7,053 bases of DNA from Lachnospiraceae bacterium UBA3645 (GTDB lineage Bacteria > Bacillota > Clostridia > Lachnospirales > Lachnospiraceae): positions 1 to 7,053 of the forward strand of contig DFKM01000223.1 of NCBI GenBank assembly GCA_002373555.1. Direction: 5' to 3'. The number at the start of each line of letters is the position of its first letter. Position 1 is the first letter of the stretch. Below the pieces are notes generated by a model. The model did not search any database, had not been told where the DNA came from, and saw nothing but the letters and a program-made list of their open reading frames with translations. A program made the translations under genes and the position numbers. Below are positions 1 to 5,872 of the stretch, piece after piece.

Positions 1-633
1 ACGGACGGCGTGCCGGAGGCAACCAATGATCATGATGAGCTCTACGGTACAGACCGGATGCTGTCCGCGCTGAATGAGGATCCGGATGCTGAACCGAAGG
101 CGGTGCTTACTGCAGTGAAGAAATCGGTGGATACATTCGTCGGTGACGCGCCGCAGTTTGATGATCTTACCATGCTGTGCCTGAAATATAACGGCCCCGT
201 ACAGGATACAGAGGAGGAGCATATGAAGGGAGAAAGAGTGCTGAAGGTCGCGGCCGAAGATCAGTCGCTGAATGATGTCCTGGGATTCGTCAATGCTCTT
301 CTGGAGGAACATGACTGCCCGATGAAAACGCAGATGCAGATCGAGGTCTCACTGGAGGAGCTGTTCGTCAATATCGCACATTATGCTTATCCGGAAGGAA
401 ACGGGTGGGCGGAGATCCGTGCGGCCATGGAGGATGGTACGGCGGTCATTACCCTGATCGACGGGGGCGTTCCCTATGATCCGCTGGCGAAGCCGGATCC
501 GGATGTGACGCTTTCCGCGGAGGATCGTCAGATCGGCGGACTCGGCATCTTCATGGCAAAGAAAAACATGGATGACATGACGTACCGGTATGAGGACGGG
601 AAGAATATCCTGACGATCCGCAAGAAGCTGTGA
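1..633 (+). CDS. SpoIIE-type PP2C phosphatase fused to RsbW-like ATPase domain (5' truncated)
   Basis: The gene enters from the left edge in frame 1; the first codons read TDGVPEATN, the conserved metal-binding end of a SpoIIE/PP2C serine phosphatase domain, so the codon at position 10 is not its start. The phosphatase domain closes with the APQFDDLTMLCL motif near bases 150-183. After a short acidic linker (EEEH), an RsbW/SpoIIAB-like GHKL ATPase domain follows from about base 223: N box EELFVNIAHYAYP, G1 box DGGVPYDP, G2 box GGLGIFMAKK. Family knowledge: such proteins control anti-sigma/anti-anti-sigma partner switching, the phosphatase dephosphorylating an STAS-domain antagonist and the GHKL domain phosphorylating it or binding a sigma factor. 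No partner gene lies downstream here. The protein is soluble over the part seen; sensor or membrane domains could lie upstream of the window. TGA at 631-633 is followed in frame by a TAA at 637. Family assignment is secure, cellular role is inferred. Confidence 0.9.
   Translation, partial: TDGVPEATNDHDELYGTDRMLSALNEDPDAEPKAVLTAVKKSVDTFVGDAPQFDDLTMLCLKYNGPVQDTEEEHMKGERVLKVAAEDQSLNDVLGFVNALLEEHDCPMKTQMQIEVSLEELFVNIAHYAYPEGNGWAEIRAAMEDGTAVITLIDGGVPYDPLAKPDPDVTLSAEDRQIGGLGIFMAKKNMDDMTYRYEDGKNILTIRKKL
211..225 (+). promoter_or_regulatory. Possible internal ribosome-binding site and ATG
   Basis: GAGGAGG at 211-217 lies 5 bases before an in-frame ATG at 223-225, exactly where the RsbW-like domain begins (MKGERVLK). 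Initiation here would give a separate 136-residue protein, the usual length of stand-alone RsbW/SpoIIAB. The purine run also encodes a Glu-Glu-Glu linker, so it could be coincidence. Confidence 0.35.
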
Positions 634-636
634 TCA

Positions 637-665
637 TAACCCATGGGGACAGGCACCGTGGGTTA
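637..665 (+). repeat. Gene-end palindromic element, copy 1 (29 bp)
   Basis: Arms TAACCCATGG (637-646) and CCGTGGGTTA (656-665) pair apart from one T-G position, around the core GGACAGGCA. Its first TAA is in frame with, and two codons after, the TGA of the SpoIIE/RsbW gene. It matches copy 3 (2270-2298) at 26 of 29 positions by hand count. It resembles short REP-type palindromes associated with Y1 (RAYT) transposases; that link is inference, as no transposase is present here. Confidence 0.8.
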
Positions 666-672
666 CCAGGAA

Positions 673-702
673 GAAAGTCCGGGGCGGAAGCCCCGGACTT
701 TC
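673..702. terminator. Strong hairpin, probable two-way terminator
   Basis: A perfect 13-bp stem, GAAAGTCCGGGGC (673-685) with its complement (690-702), closes a GGAA tetraloop. It lies between the plus-strand SpoIIE/RsbW gene and the minus-strand dehydrogenase remnant, which ends at 731, so it is placed to stop transcription from both sides. There is no long T run on either side (CCGTGTTT on plus, TTCCTGGT on minus), so efficient intrinsic termination is probable rather than certain. Confidence 0.65.
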
Positions 703-730
703 CCGTGTTTATGGACAGATAAATGTGTGC

Positions 731-874
731 TCAGGAGTGGATATTTCCGCCGCCTTCCACATTCAGGTTCTGGCCGGTCACCCAGCGGCTGTCGTCGCTT
801 GCCAGGAAGACCACGGCAGGCGTGATGTCGTCATAAGGATCGCCGATCCGGCGGAGCGGGTTGTTCTTGAAGTG
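731..874 (-). pseudogene. C-terminal remnant of a short-chain dehydrogenase/reductase (SDR)
   Basis: Read on the minus strand, the last ~46 codons before the TGA at 733-731 give FKNNPLRRIGDP, then PAVVFLASDDSRWVTGQ and NVEGGG: the classic C-terminal end of a classical SDR, in which the WVTGQ-NVDGG segment closes the substrate pocket. The Rossmann GxxxGxG motif, the Ser-Tyr-Lys catalytic residues and the first ~200 residues are missing. Beyond about base 875 the same frame reads antisense through an AraC gene and no longer looks like an SDR. The remnant is therefore a truncated, presumably non-functional gene. It points leftward, towards the 673-702 hairpin that was probably its terminator. 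The family call rests on strong C-terminal motifs; the original substrate cannot be told. Confidence 0.75.
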
Positions 875-1138
875 GTCGATATGGAGGCGCTGGCAGCCTA
901 CTGCGGCTGCAGCCTTTCCCATCTGCGGCACCGTTTCAAAGAGGAAACCGGCATTTCCATGGTACAGTATATACGGAAGAAAAAGATCGAGCGGGCGAAG
1001 CTGATGCTTGCGGACACGGATTACCCGATCGCAAAGATCAGCAGCCAGCTGGGCTTCTGTGCGGAGAGCTATTTTATTACGGTGTTCAGACAGGAGACCG
1101 GGATGACGCCGCGCAGGTTCCGGGAAGGATTGGGGTGA
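875..1138 (+). pseudogene. AraC-family regulator remnant, C-terminal HTH domain only
   Basis: From about base 878 the plus strand encodes the double helix-turn-helix domain of an AraC/XylS regulator: first HTH around ALAAYCGCSLSHLRHRFKEE, then the IERAKLML linker helix, then the second HTH with ISSQLGF, ESYFITVFRQETG and MTPRRFRE, the family signature. The stop is TGA 1136-1138. The N-terminal effector-binding domain (usually 150-200 residues) is absent; the open frame continues upstream to a GTG at 725 only because it reads antisense to the dehydrogenase remnant. An ATG at 881 could start an 85-residue HTH-only protein, but no convincing ribosome-binding site precedes it. The SGNH hydrolase gene starts 3 bases after the stop, so the two were probably co-transcribed. 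Most likely a deletion relic; a working short DNA-binding protein cannot be excluded. Confidence 0.75.
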
Positions 1139-1141
1139 CAC

Positions 1142-1741
1142 ATGAAAACGATCCTGTTTTACGGAGATTCGAATACTTACGGCTATGATCCGCGCGGCTT
1201 CGGCGGCGGACGATATCCCGCTGATGTCCGCTGGACGGACCGTCTGCAGGAAATGCTCGCAGGAGAATGGAAGATCCTGGTGAACGCGATGAACGGGAGA
1301 GAGATCCCGGACCGGGAATATGCAACAAAAAGCGTGCTGGAACTGATCAGCACGGCAAAGGAAGGGCAGGAGCATTTCTGCTTTGCTGTTATGCTCGGTA
1401 CGAACGATCTGTTCAGCGCCGGATCATTTTCACCGGCGGTCGCCGTCAGCAGAAAAATGAGCCTGTTCCTGGACAGGATCAGAGCGGCGTTTCCGGAAAT
1501 GGAGATTCTCCTGATCGCGCCGCCGCCGGTCGGCGGCTGGGAGACGGTCGATCCCGCAGAGCAGCGGCTGTACCGGGAGAGCCGGCAGCTGAGTCTGCTG
1601 TATCATCTGCTGGCGGAGCGGGAAGGCCTGGCGTTTGCAAGCGCGTTTGACTGGGACGTGCCGCTCTCCTTTGACGGCGTCCATCTGTCAGAGGAAGGAC
1701 ATGCCGTGTTCGCGGACAGAATGCGGGAGATACTGGAGTAA
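1142..1741 (+). CDS. SGNH/GDSL-family esterase or acylhydrolase
   Basis: This 199-residue protein has the SGNH hydrolase blocks: block I FYGDSNTYG (nucleophile Ser10), a block II-like N51-G52-R53, block III GTND (86-89, oxyanion-hole Asn88) and block V DGVHLSEEGH with catalytic Asp178 and His181. Family members cleave ester bonds of acyl or acetyl groups on lipids, carbohydrates or aryl esters; the GDSN-type start and RYP...RW segment resemble arylesterase/acetylhydrolase-like SGNH proteins, but the substrate cannot be predicted. There is no signal peptide or membrane segment, so it is probably cytoplasmic. The ATG at 1142 follows the AraC remnant's stop by 3 bases and has AAGGA about 12 bases and GGGGTGA about 3 bases upstream. 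The TAA stop (1739-1741) is part of a 16-bp palindrome, and the next gene begins 25 bases later, suggesting one transcript. Confidence 0.88.
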   Translation: MKTILFYGDSNTYGYDPRGFGGGRYPADVRWTDRLQEMLAGEWKILVNAMNGREIPDREYATKSVLELISTAKEGQEHFCFAVMLGTNDLFSAGSFSPAVAVSRKMSLFLDRIRAAFPEMEILLIAPPPVGGWETVDPAEQRLYRESRQLSLLYHLLAEREGLAFASAFDWDVPLSFDGVHLSEEGHAVFADRMREILE

Positions 1742-1753
1742 CCCATGGGTTAC
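1738..1753. repeat. Gene-end palindromic element, copy 2 (collapsed 16-bp palindrome)
   Basis: GTAACCCATGGGTTAC is a perfect palindrome that joins the two outer arms of the 29-bp element without its GGACAGGCA core. The first TAA is the stop codon of the SGNH hydrolase gene. It also holds an ATG (1745) in frame with the next gene, but that gene's better start is 1766. Confidence 0.7.
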
Positions 1754-1760
1754 GGAGAGG
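1754..1760 (+). promoter_or_regulatory. Ribosome-binding site fixing the metallophosphoesterase start
   Basis: GGAGAGG ends 5 bases before ATG 1766. The alternative in-frame ATG at 1745 lies inside the palindrome and has no such site, and translation from 1766 gives the family's usual N-terminus MKILAVSDSHG. Confidence 0.75.
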
Positions 1761-1765
1761 ATACG

Positions 1766-2272
1766 ATGAAGATATTGGCAGTCAGTGACTCCCATGGGAA
1801 GACGGATACGCTCAGGGCAGTCTATGAAAAAGTAAAACCGGTGGATCTCTTTCTTCATATGGGGGACTGCGAGGGAGACGAAAGCGAGATCGAATCCTTT
1901 ATCTCATGCAGAAAAGAATTCGTGTGCGGGAACTGCGATTTTTTCTGCCCGTCCCCGGAGGAAAAGGTGATCCATGCGTGCGGAAAAAAGATCCTTCTGG
2001 TGCATGGGCACACCTATCATATCCACAGAGGGCTGGATACGCTGCGGTACAGGGCGGCGGAGTGTGAGGCGGACATCGTTCTGTTCGGCCATACGCATGT
2101 GCCGCTGATCACGTATCTGGACGGGCGTCTCTTCATGAATCCCGGCAGCATCACGCTGCCCCGGCAGGACGGCCGCAGACCGACCTTCGGGATTCTTGAG
2201 ACGGACCGGAACGGCGAGGTGCTTCCGTCGGTCTGGACGCTGACCGGCGGAAAGCCGGTCAGCTATCTGTAA
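1766..2272 (+). CDS. YfcE/MJ0936-type metallophosphoesterase
   Basis: This 168-residue protein has every metal-ligand block of the calcineurin-like phosphodiesterases of the YfcE group: D8-S-H10, G33-D34, G55-N56-C57-D58, H80-G-H82 and G108-H109-T-H111, followed by NPGS (125-128). The length matches the family (about 155-185 residues). Such enzymes are cytoplasmic, bind two divalent metals (often Mn) and hydrolyse phosphodiester bonds in vitro; the natural substrate is generally unknown. A GGAGAGG site supports the ATG at 1766 over the one at 1745. The gene lies 24 bases after the SGNH hydrolase stop and is probably co-transcribed with it. Its TAA (2270-2272) is the first three bases of palindromic copy 3, and a 10-bp hairpin is encoded just before the stop. 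It is not next to rdgB or rph, a pairing often seen in Bacillota. Confidence 0.92.
   Translation: MKILAVSDSHGKTDTLRAVYEKVKPVDLFLHMGDCEGDESEIESFISCRKEFVCGNCDFFCPSPEEKVIHACGKKILLVHGHTYHIHRGLDTLRYRAAECEADIVLFGHTHVPLITYLDGRLFMNPGSITLPRQDGRRPTFGILETDRNGEVLPSVWTLTGGKPVSYL
2239..2263 (+). other. Perfect hairpin in the last codons of the metallophosphoesterase gene
   Basis: GCTGACCGGC (2239-2248) pairs perfectly with GCCGGTCAGC (2254-2263) around a GGAAA loop, ending 6 bases before the TAA. It encodes LTGGKPVS, so chance is possible. No T run follows, so it is not a canonical terminator. Confidence 0.5.
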
Positions 2273-2298
2273 CCCACGGGGACAGGCACAGCGGGTTA
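2270..2298 (+). repeat. Gene-end palindromic element, copy 3 (29 bp)
   Basis: TAACCCACGG (2270-2279), core GGACAGGCA, and right arm ending GCGGGTTA (2298). The leading TAA is the metallophosphoesterase stop codon. Compared with copy 1 it differs at three positions (8, 21 and 23 of the element). It is in the same orientation as the gene it ends. Confidence 0.8.
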
Positions 2299-2315
2299 TC
2301 TCAGCAAGTTGTGCG

Positions 2316-2338
2316 TAACCCACGGTCCCCGTGGGTTA
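2316..2338 (-). repeat. Gene-end palindromic element, copy 4 (23 bp, opposite orientation)
   Basis: Perfect 10-bp arms TAACCCACGG (2316-2325) and CCGTGGGTTA (2329-2338) with a 3-base loop. Read on the minus strand it equals the 29-bp element lacking six core bases (CAGGCA), and its leading TAA (2338-2336) is the stop codon of the minus-strand P1 peptidase gene. Confidence 0.8.
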
Positions 2339-2344
2339 TTTCTT
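2316..2344 (+). terminator. Probable intrinsic terminator of the SGNH-metallophosphoesterase unit
   Basis: On the plus strand the 10-bp stem and 3-base loop of palindromic copy 4 are followed by TTTCTT (2339-2344), giving a plausible Rho-independent terminator for rightward transcription. It overlaps the stop and final codons of the convergent peptidase gene. On the minus strand no T run follows, so termination of the leftward operon is less clear. Confidence 0.55.
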
Positions 2345-3295
2345 CGCGGCGGGATATCCGTAGGCGCTTTCGGCACTCCAAACGGCGCGCTTGATCGCTT
2401 CGCTGACGACTTCGGCGGCCAGTGCCCCGGTCAGATCCTGATCCGCCGAAACATCCCCGACAGAAACGGCGTAGATACTGTCGCCGTCGGCGGACGTGTG
2501 GACGGGATTGATCGATCTGGCGTATCCGTCATGCGCCATCCCGGCGATCTTGCAGAGCTGCGCCTTGTCAAACGAGGCGTTTGTCATAACGACGGCGAGC
2601 GTGGTATTGCCGGTAAATTTGTTGTCCACGGCTGCAATGGAGGCACGCATATATTCATTTGTACTGCGCAGTGCCGTTTTATCCTCCGTCAGAAGACCGG
2701 CGATCTGTTCTCCGGTCTTCCAGTCGAAAACATCGCCCAGTGCGTTTACCACGACGACAGCCCCTACCTTCAGTGCACCGATCTGCACGGCATAGCTTCC
2801 GATGCCGGATTTCATGCAGGTCTCCATCCCGGCAATCTTTCCCACGGTCGCGCCGCATCCGACGCCGTAATTGCCGTCCCGGTAATTCGGCGCTTCAAAA
2901 GCAATGCGGGCAGCTTCATATCCCATTTCGGCATCCGGCCTTACATCCGCGCTTGCGACCGACAGATCATAGATATCCGCCTGCGCCACGAGCGGAACAA
3001 GCGCGAACCCGGTATCGTAGCCGAGGCCTTTCTCCTCCAGATATTTCATCACGCCGTTCGCGGCTTCCAGACCATAAGCGCTTCCGCCGGACAGGACGAT
3101 CGCGTGGACGGCCTGCGCCGCCATCAGCGGATTGAGCAGCTGGCTCTCCCGGGAAGCCGGACCGCCGCCGCGCACATCCAGGCCGGCGCGCATGCCGGTA
3201 TCGCAGATGAAGACCGTGCAGCCGGTCGCAGCCTCCGCATTCTCTGTCTGCCCGATCCTGATATTTTCAAAATCCGTTACCGGTATCTCTTTCAT
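2336..3295 (-). CDS. P1-family (S58/DmpA-like) aminopeptidase
   Basis: This 319-residue protein belongs to the P1/DmpA (MEROPS S58) Ntn-hydrolase-like family of L-aminopeptidases and D-amidases/esterases. Visible markers are the N-terminal VTDFENIRIGQTENA, VRGGGPASRE (42-50), VLSGGSAYGLEAANGV (67-82), GVGCGATVGK (144-153) and FTGNTTLAVV (227-236). Family knowledge: the precursor self-cleaves before the nucleophile, here expected between Asn230 and Thr231, giving alpha and beta chains that release N-terminal amino acids from peptides or amides. There is no signal peptide, so it is probably cytoplasmic. The ATG at 3295-3293 has a purine-rich AGAAGGGGA site about 8 bases upstream. It begins 22 bases after the GH3 gene and is almost certainly in its operon. 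Its TAA lies inside palindromic copy 4. Substrate specificity is unknown; the family call is strong. Confidence 0.92.
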   Translation of the reverse strand: MKEIPVTDFENIRIGQTENAEAATGCTVFICDTGMRAGLDVRGGGPASRESQLLNPLMAAQAVHAIVLSGGSAYGLEAANGVMKYLEEKGLGYDTGFALVPLVAQADIYDLSVASADVRPDAEMGYEAARIAFEAPNYRDGNYGVGCGATVGKIAGMETCMKSGIGSYAVQIGALKVGAVVVVNALGDVFDWKTGEQIAGLLTEDKTALRSTNEYMRASIAAVDNKFTGNTTLAVVMTNASFDKAQLCKIAGMAHDGYARSINPVHTSADGDSIYAVSVGDVSADQDLTGALAAEVVSEAIKRAVWSAESAYGYPAAKK

Positions 3296-3317
3296 GAATG
3301 TTTCCCCTTCTGCTGTT

Positions 3318-5744
3318 TTATTCGGCAGTCAGCGTTCTTGCGATTTTCAGCAGCCGGCTGGCATTCGCCTCGAGCTGTTCTCTTTTAAGCCGTCCGTCTG
3401 CCAGTGCTTTCCGGATGTTCTCATCATCCTTCCTGCTGCCGGGCATCACGATGTCGTTCCCCGAAGCGACGATCTCATTGGATACAGCGCCGCGGTGAAC
3501 GGAAGATCTGTCCTCCATCCCGGCAATGACCCAGTCGGTCATGACCATGCCCTGATAGCCGAAGTCACATCGCAGGACGTTCTCGATGAGATCCCGGCTC
3601 TCCGACGTGTGCACGCCGTTCAGCAGATTATAGGAAGTCATCACCGCGAGCGGCTGGGATCTCCGGATACAAATGCCAAAGCCTTTCAGATAGATCTCAC
3701 GCAGCGCCCGTTCGCTGACGATGCTGTTGGAGTTGAAACGGTTCGTCTCCTGGTTGTTGACGCAGTAGTGCTTGATGGTCGTTCCGCAGTGCGGATGGCG
3801 CTGCACGCCGTTCGTGATGGCGGCCGCCATGATCCCGCTCACCAGCGGATCCTCCGAGAAGTATTCGAAGTTGCGTCCGCAGCGGATGGAACGGTGAATG
3901 TTGAGCGCCGGCGCAAGCCACAGATGGACACCGAAGCGGCGCATTTCCGTTCCCACGATATCGCCGCAGGTTTCCGCAAGCGCAGGATGAAAGCTCTGGG
4001 CAATGGCTGTTCCGATCGGGATGGCCGTGCAGTACTGGTGCAGAATTTTCCCGCCGGCTCCCGGTTTCTTCTGCGTCAGGACCATGAACGCAGTGACCGG
4101 TTTCGGCAGGAAATCCGTCATTGTCGCGGGCAGGGCGAGCCCGATGGAGGTGACGCCATGCGCATCCTTGATATAGTCTTTTGAGAGACGGAGTCCCGCG
4201 GGACCGTCGGCCATGACGACAGCAGGGAAGCCCTGATTCTCCGCAATGTGTGAACTCTCTCCAGCGGCGCCGGCGACAGAAAAGCTGGCATTCCCGATGA
4301 CGCTCGTCATGCCGCCCTTCGGGTTGTAGGCGCCGCAGCACAGGGTGGAAAGCTGCTCATCGGTCAGAGCCTTCACCAGAGGATCGATCTCCGGGGAGAC
4401 ATCATAAGTGACTTCCCGGCAGCAGATACTGTCCGGATCCACCGGGAGGACAGGCAGATCATCCGACAGCCCGCACGGAACCGGCGCATCCGGTTTCCAG
4501 TCCTGAAAATCGGCGGTTCGATTCAGGCGGCGGTGTCTGCTGACAGTGATTTCGCTCTCAAGCCGCAGAATCGCTGCAGGCTGACTGCAGGCGCTGCACA
4601 CCCCCGTGCGGACGATGTAATCGCCGGCCTCGAGCACAAAACAGCTCTGTTCGGTATCGTAGGAGGCACACTCGGAAAGCAGGAAGGAAGCCTCGACCGC
4701 CTGTATCTCTCCGGGAGCGAGCAGATCCGTCTTGACAAAGGCTGCGAGGCTCTGATAAGGCTGGTCAAGCCGGCCGGCCGGGGAAGAAAGGTAAACCTGA
4801 AGCGTTTCCCTGCCGGGGAAAGCGCCGGTGTTTTCGATCCGGGCGGTCACTGTGATGATCTCGCCATCCAGTGCGGTACAGATATCGGAGACTGTAAAGT
4901 CGGTGTATCCGAGGCCATAGCCGAAAGGAAAGAGCGCCTTTTTGCCGACGCTGTCAAAATACCGGTACCCGACGTAGATCCCTTCCCGGTAGCGGGTGTC
5001 GTCATGTTCACCGAAATCCCCGATGCTGCAGTAATCTTCCCAGGCGGACCATGTGGTGGAGAGCTTCCCGGAGGGAACGGTTTTTCCGAGGAGAAGATCC
5101 GCAAGGGCAACACCGGTGGCAGCACCCAGCTGGGAGAGGACGAGGATATTGCCGACGGACAGGACGGGCGTCAGATCGACCGGGCCGCCGACATTCAGGA
5201 CGAGCATGAACCGCTCGTATTGGCGGTCCAGCGCCAGGATATCGCGGATCTCGGAAGGCGTGAGGAGGATATCCCCGGCGGTACTTTGCCGGTCATTTCC
5301 TTCCCCGGAAATCCGGGAGAGCACATAGAGTGCGGTGGAGCCGGTACCATTCAGAGGCAGGTCGTATGCGGGCTGGGGCATGACCGCGCCCATGCCCTCC
5401 ACCACGGCCAGACGGTGATTTTTTCTGGCACGGGCTTTGATCTCCCTGATGAACCGGACTTTGGCATCGGCCAGGATCTGATCAAAAGCATCCAGCCAGG
5501 GCTTCGTCGTGACGGTGAACCCGGCCATTTCCAGTCCTTTTTCGATGGAAATGCGGAAGCGGGAGTTGACCTCCCCGGATCCGGTGCCGCCGAAGACCGT
5601 TTTTCTCGCGCCGCTGCCGTAGAGGGCGATTTCGCCCGGGGCGTCCAGAGGGAAACGGCCGTCTCTTTTCAGGAGAACGGTACATTCGGGGAGCAGGCTC
5701 CGCAGCCTGCGCAGATGTTCTTTCTCATATGCCTGAAGTGCCAT
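3318..5744 (-). CDS. Glycoside hydrolase family 3 beta-glycosidase with permuted domain order
   Basis: This 808-residue enzyme carries the GH3 domains in reverse of the common order. The alpha/beta-sandwich (GH3 C) domain comes first (about 15-285), with RISGEGNDR holding the probable acid/base Glu148 and FPFGYGLGYTDF at its end. A fibronectin III-like domain follows (about 290-400), then the TIM-barrel domain (about 450-805) with DGPAGLR (513-519), GRNFEYFSEDP (623-633), Lys658-His659 and MVMTDW with nucleophile Asp737. This arrangement is known from Ruminococcus and Butyrivibrio beta-glucosidases. It hydrolyses terminal beta-linked sugars; glucose is the likeliest but xylose or others are possible. 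No signal peptide is seen, so it should act on imported oligosaccharides in the cytoplasm. ATG 5744-5742 has AAAGGAAGG about 6 bases upstream. It is the first gene of an operon with the P1 peptidase. No sugar transporter is in view. Confidence 0.93.
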   Translation of the reverse strand: MALQAYEKEHLRRLRSLLPECTVLLKRDGRFPLDAPGEIALYGSGARKTVFGGTGSGEVNSRFRISIEKGLEMAGFTVTTKPWLDAFDQILADAKVRFIREIKARARKNHRLAVVEGMGAVMPQPAYDLPLNGTGSTALYVLSRISGEGNDRQSTAGDILLTPSEIRDILALDRQYERFMLVLNVGGPVDLTPVLSVGNILVLSQLGAATGVALADLLLGKTVPSGKLSTTWSAWEDYCSIGDFGEHDDTRYREGIYVGYRYFDSVGKKALFPFGYGLGYTDFTVSDICTALDGEIITVTARIENTGAFPGRETLQVYLSSPAGRLDQPYQSLAAFVKTDLLAPGEIQAVEASFLLSECASYDTEQSCFVLEAGDYIVRTGVCSACSQPAAILRLESEITVSRHRRLNRTADFQDWKPDAPVPCGLSDDLPVLPVDPDSICCREVTYDVSPEIDPLVKALTDEQLSTLCCGAYNPKGGMTSVIGNASFSVAGAAGESSHIAENQGFPAVVMADGPAGLRLSKDYIKDAHGVTSIGLALPATMTDFLPKPVTAFMVLTQKKPGAGGKILHQYCTAIPIGTAIAQSFHPALAETCGDIVGTEMRRFGVHLWLAPALNIHRSIRCGRNFEYFSEDPLVSGIMAAAITNGVQRHPHCGTTIKHYCVNNQETNRFNSNSIVSERALREIYLKGFGICIRRSQPLAVMTSYNLLNGVHTSESRDLIENVLRCDFGYQGMVMTDWVIAGMEDRSSVHRGAVSNEIVASGNDIVMPGSRKDDENIRKALADGRLKREQLEANASRLLKIARTLTAE

Positions 5745-5789
5745 GGGGTACCTTCCTTTCTTTCGCTGGCGGAATCAATTTCTGTTCAT

Positions 5790-5818
5790 AGTATATCGTA
5801 ATTGAGACAGATAATAAA
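5790..5818 (-). promoter_or_regulatory. Possible promoter of the GH3-peptidase operon
   Basis: On the minus strand TATACT (5795-5790) is a good -10 box. Seventeen bases upstream, TTTATT (5818-5813) is only a weak -35. The transcript would start near 5783 and have a leader of about 39 bases before the GH3 ATG. Confidence 0.4.
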
Positions 5819-5826
5819 CTGATAAG

Positions 5827-5855
5827 TTGTAACCGCCCGCATCCTGTGATAAAAT
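5827..5855 (+). promoter_or_regulatory. Promoter of the tandem hypB genes
   Basis: TTGTAA (5827-5832), a 17-base spacer and TAAAAT (5850-5855), with TG one base before the -10 box (extended -10). The expected start is near 5862, giving a leader of about 150 bases. It is divergent from the GH3 promoter; the two -35 regions are under 10 bases apart. Confidence 0.6.
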
Positions 5856-5872
5856 ACGAAACGAAAATAAGT

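Noticed and set aside
731..1375. One long 214-residue minus-strand gene
   Set aside because: Only the last ~46 codons are SDR-like; the rest runs antisense to the AraC domain and the SGNH hydrolase, whose motifs are unmistakable.
1522..1537. GC-rich inverted repeat inside the SGNH hydrolase gene
   Set aside because: A six-base stem arising from GCC/GGC codons of the PPPVGG stretch; nothing suggests function.
1745..1765. Earlier ATG start for the metallophosphoesterase
   Set aside because: It lies inside the palindrome with no ribosome-binding site; ATG 1766 has GGAGAGG at 5 bases and gives the canonical N-terminus.
637..2298. Integron-like cassette array with attC sites ending each gene
   Set aside because: The elements end in AAC...GTT and sit at gene 3' ends, but at 16-29 bp they are far shorter than attC sites, lack the inner L boxes and do not fit the RYYYAAC consensus; no integrase is present.
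637..2338. CRISPR array
   Set aside because: The four repeat copies are irregularly spaced at gene ends, vary in length and occur in both orientations; there are no spacers or cas genes.
2309..3388. Long plus-strand open frame opposite the P1 peptidase
   Set aside because: Its product has no family motifs and low-quality composition; the minus strand encodes a full-length peptidase with conserved blocks.
4533..5801. Long plus-strand open frame opposite the GH3 gene
   Set aside because: It is a shadow of a GC-rich gene; the minus strand carries all GH3 catalytic motifs over 808 residues. The same applies to 3132-4184.
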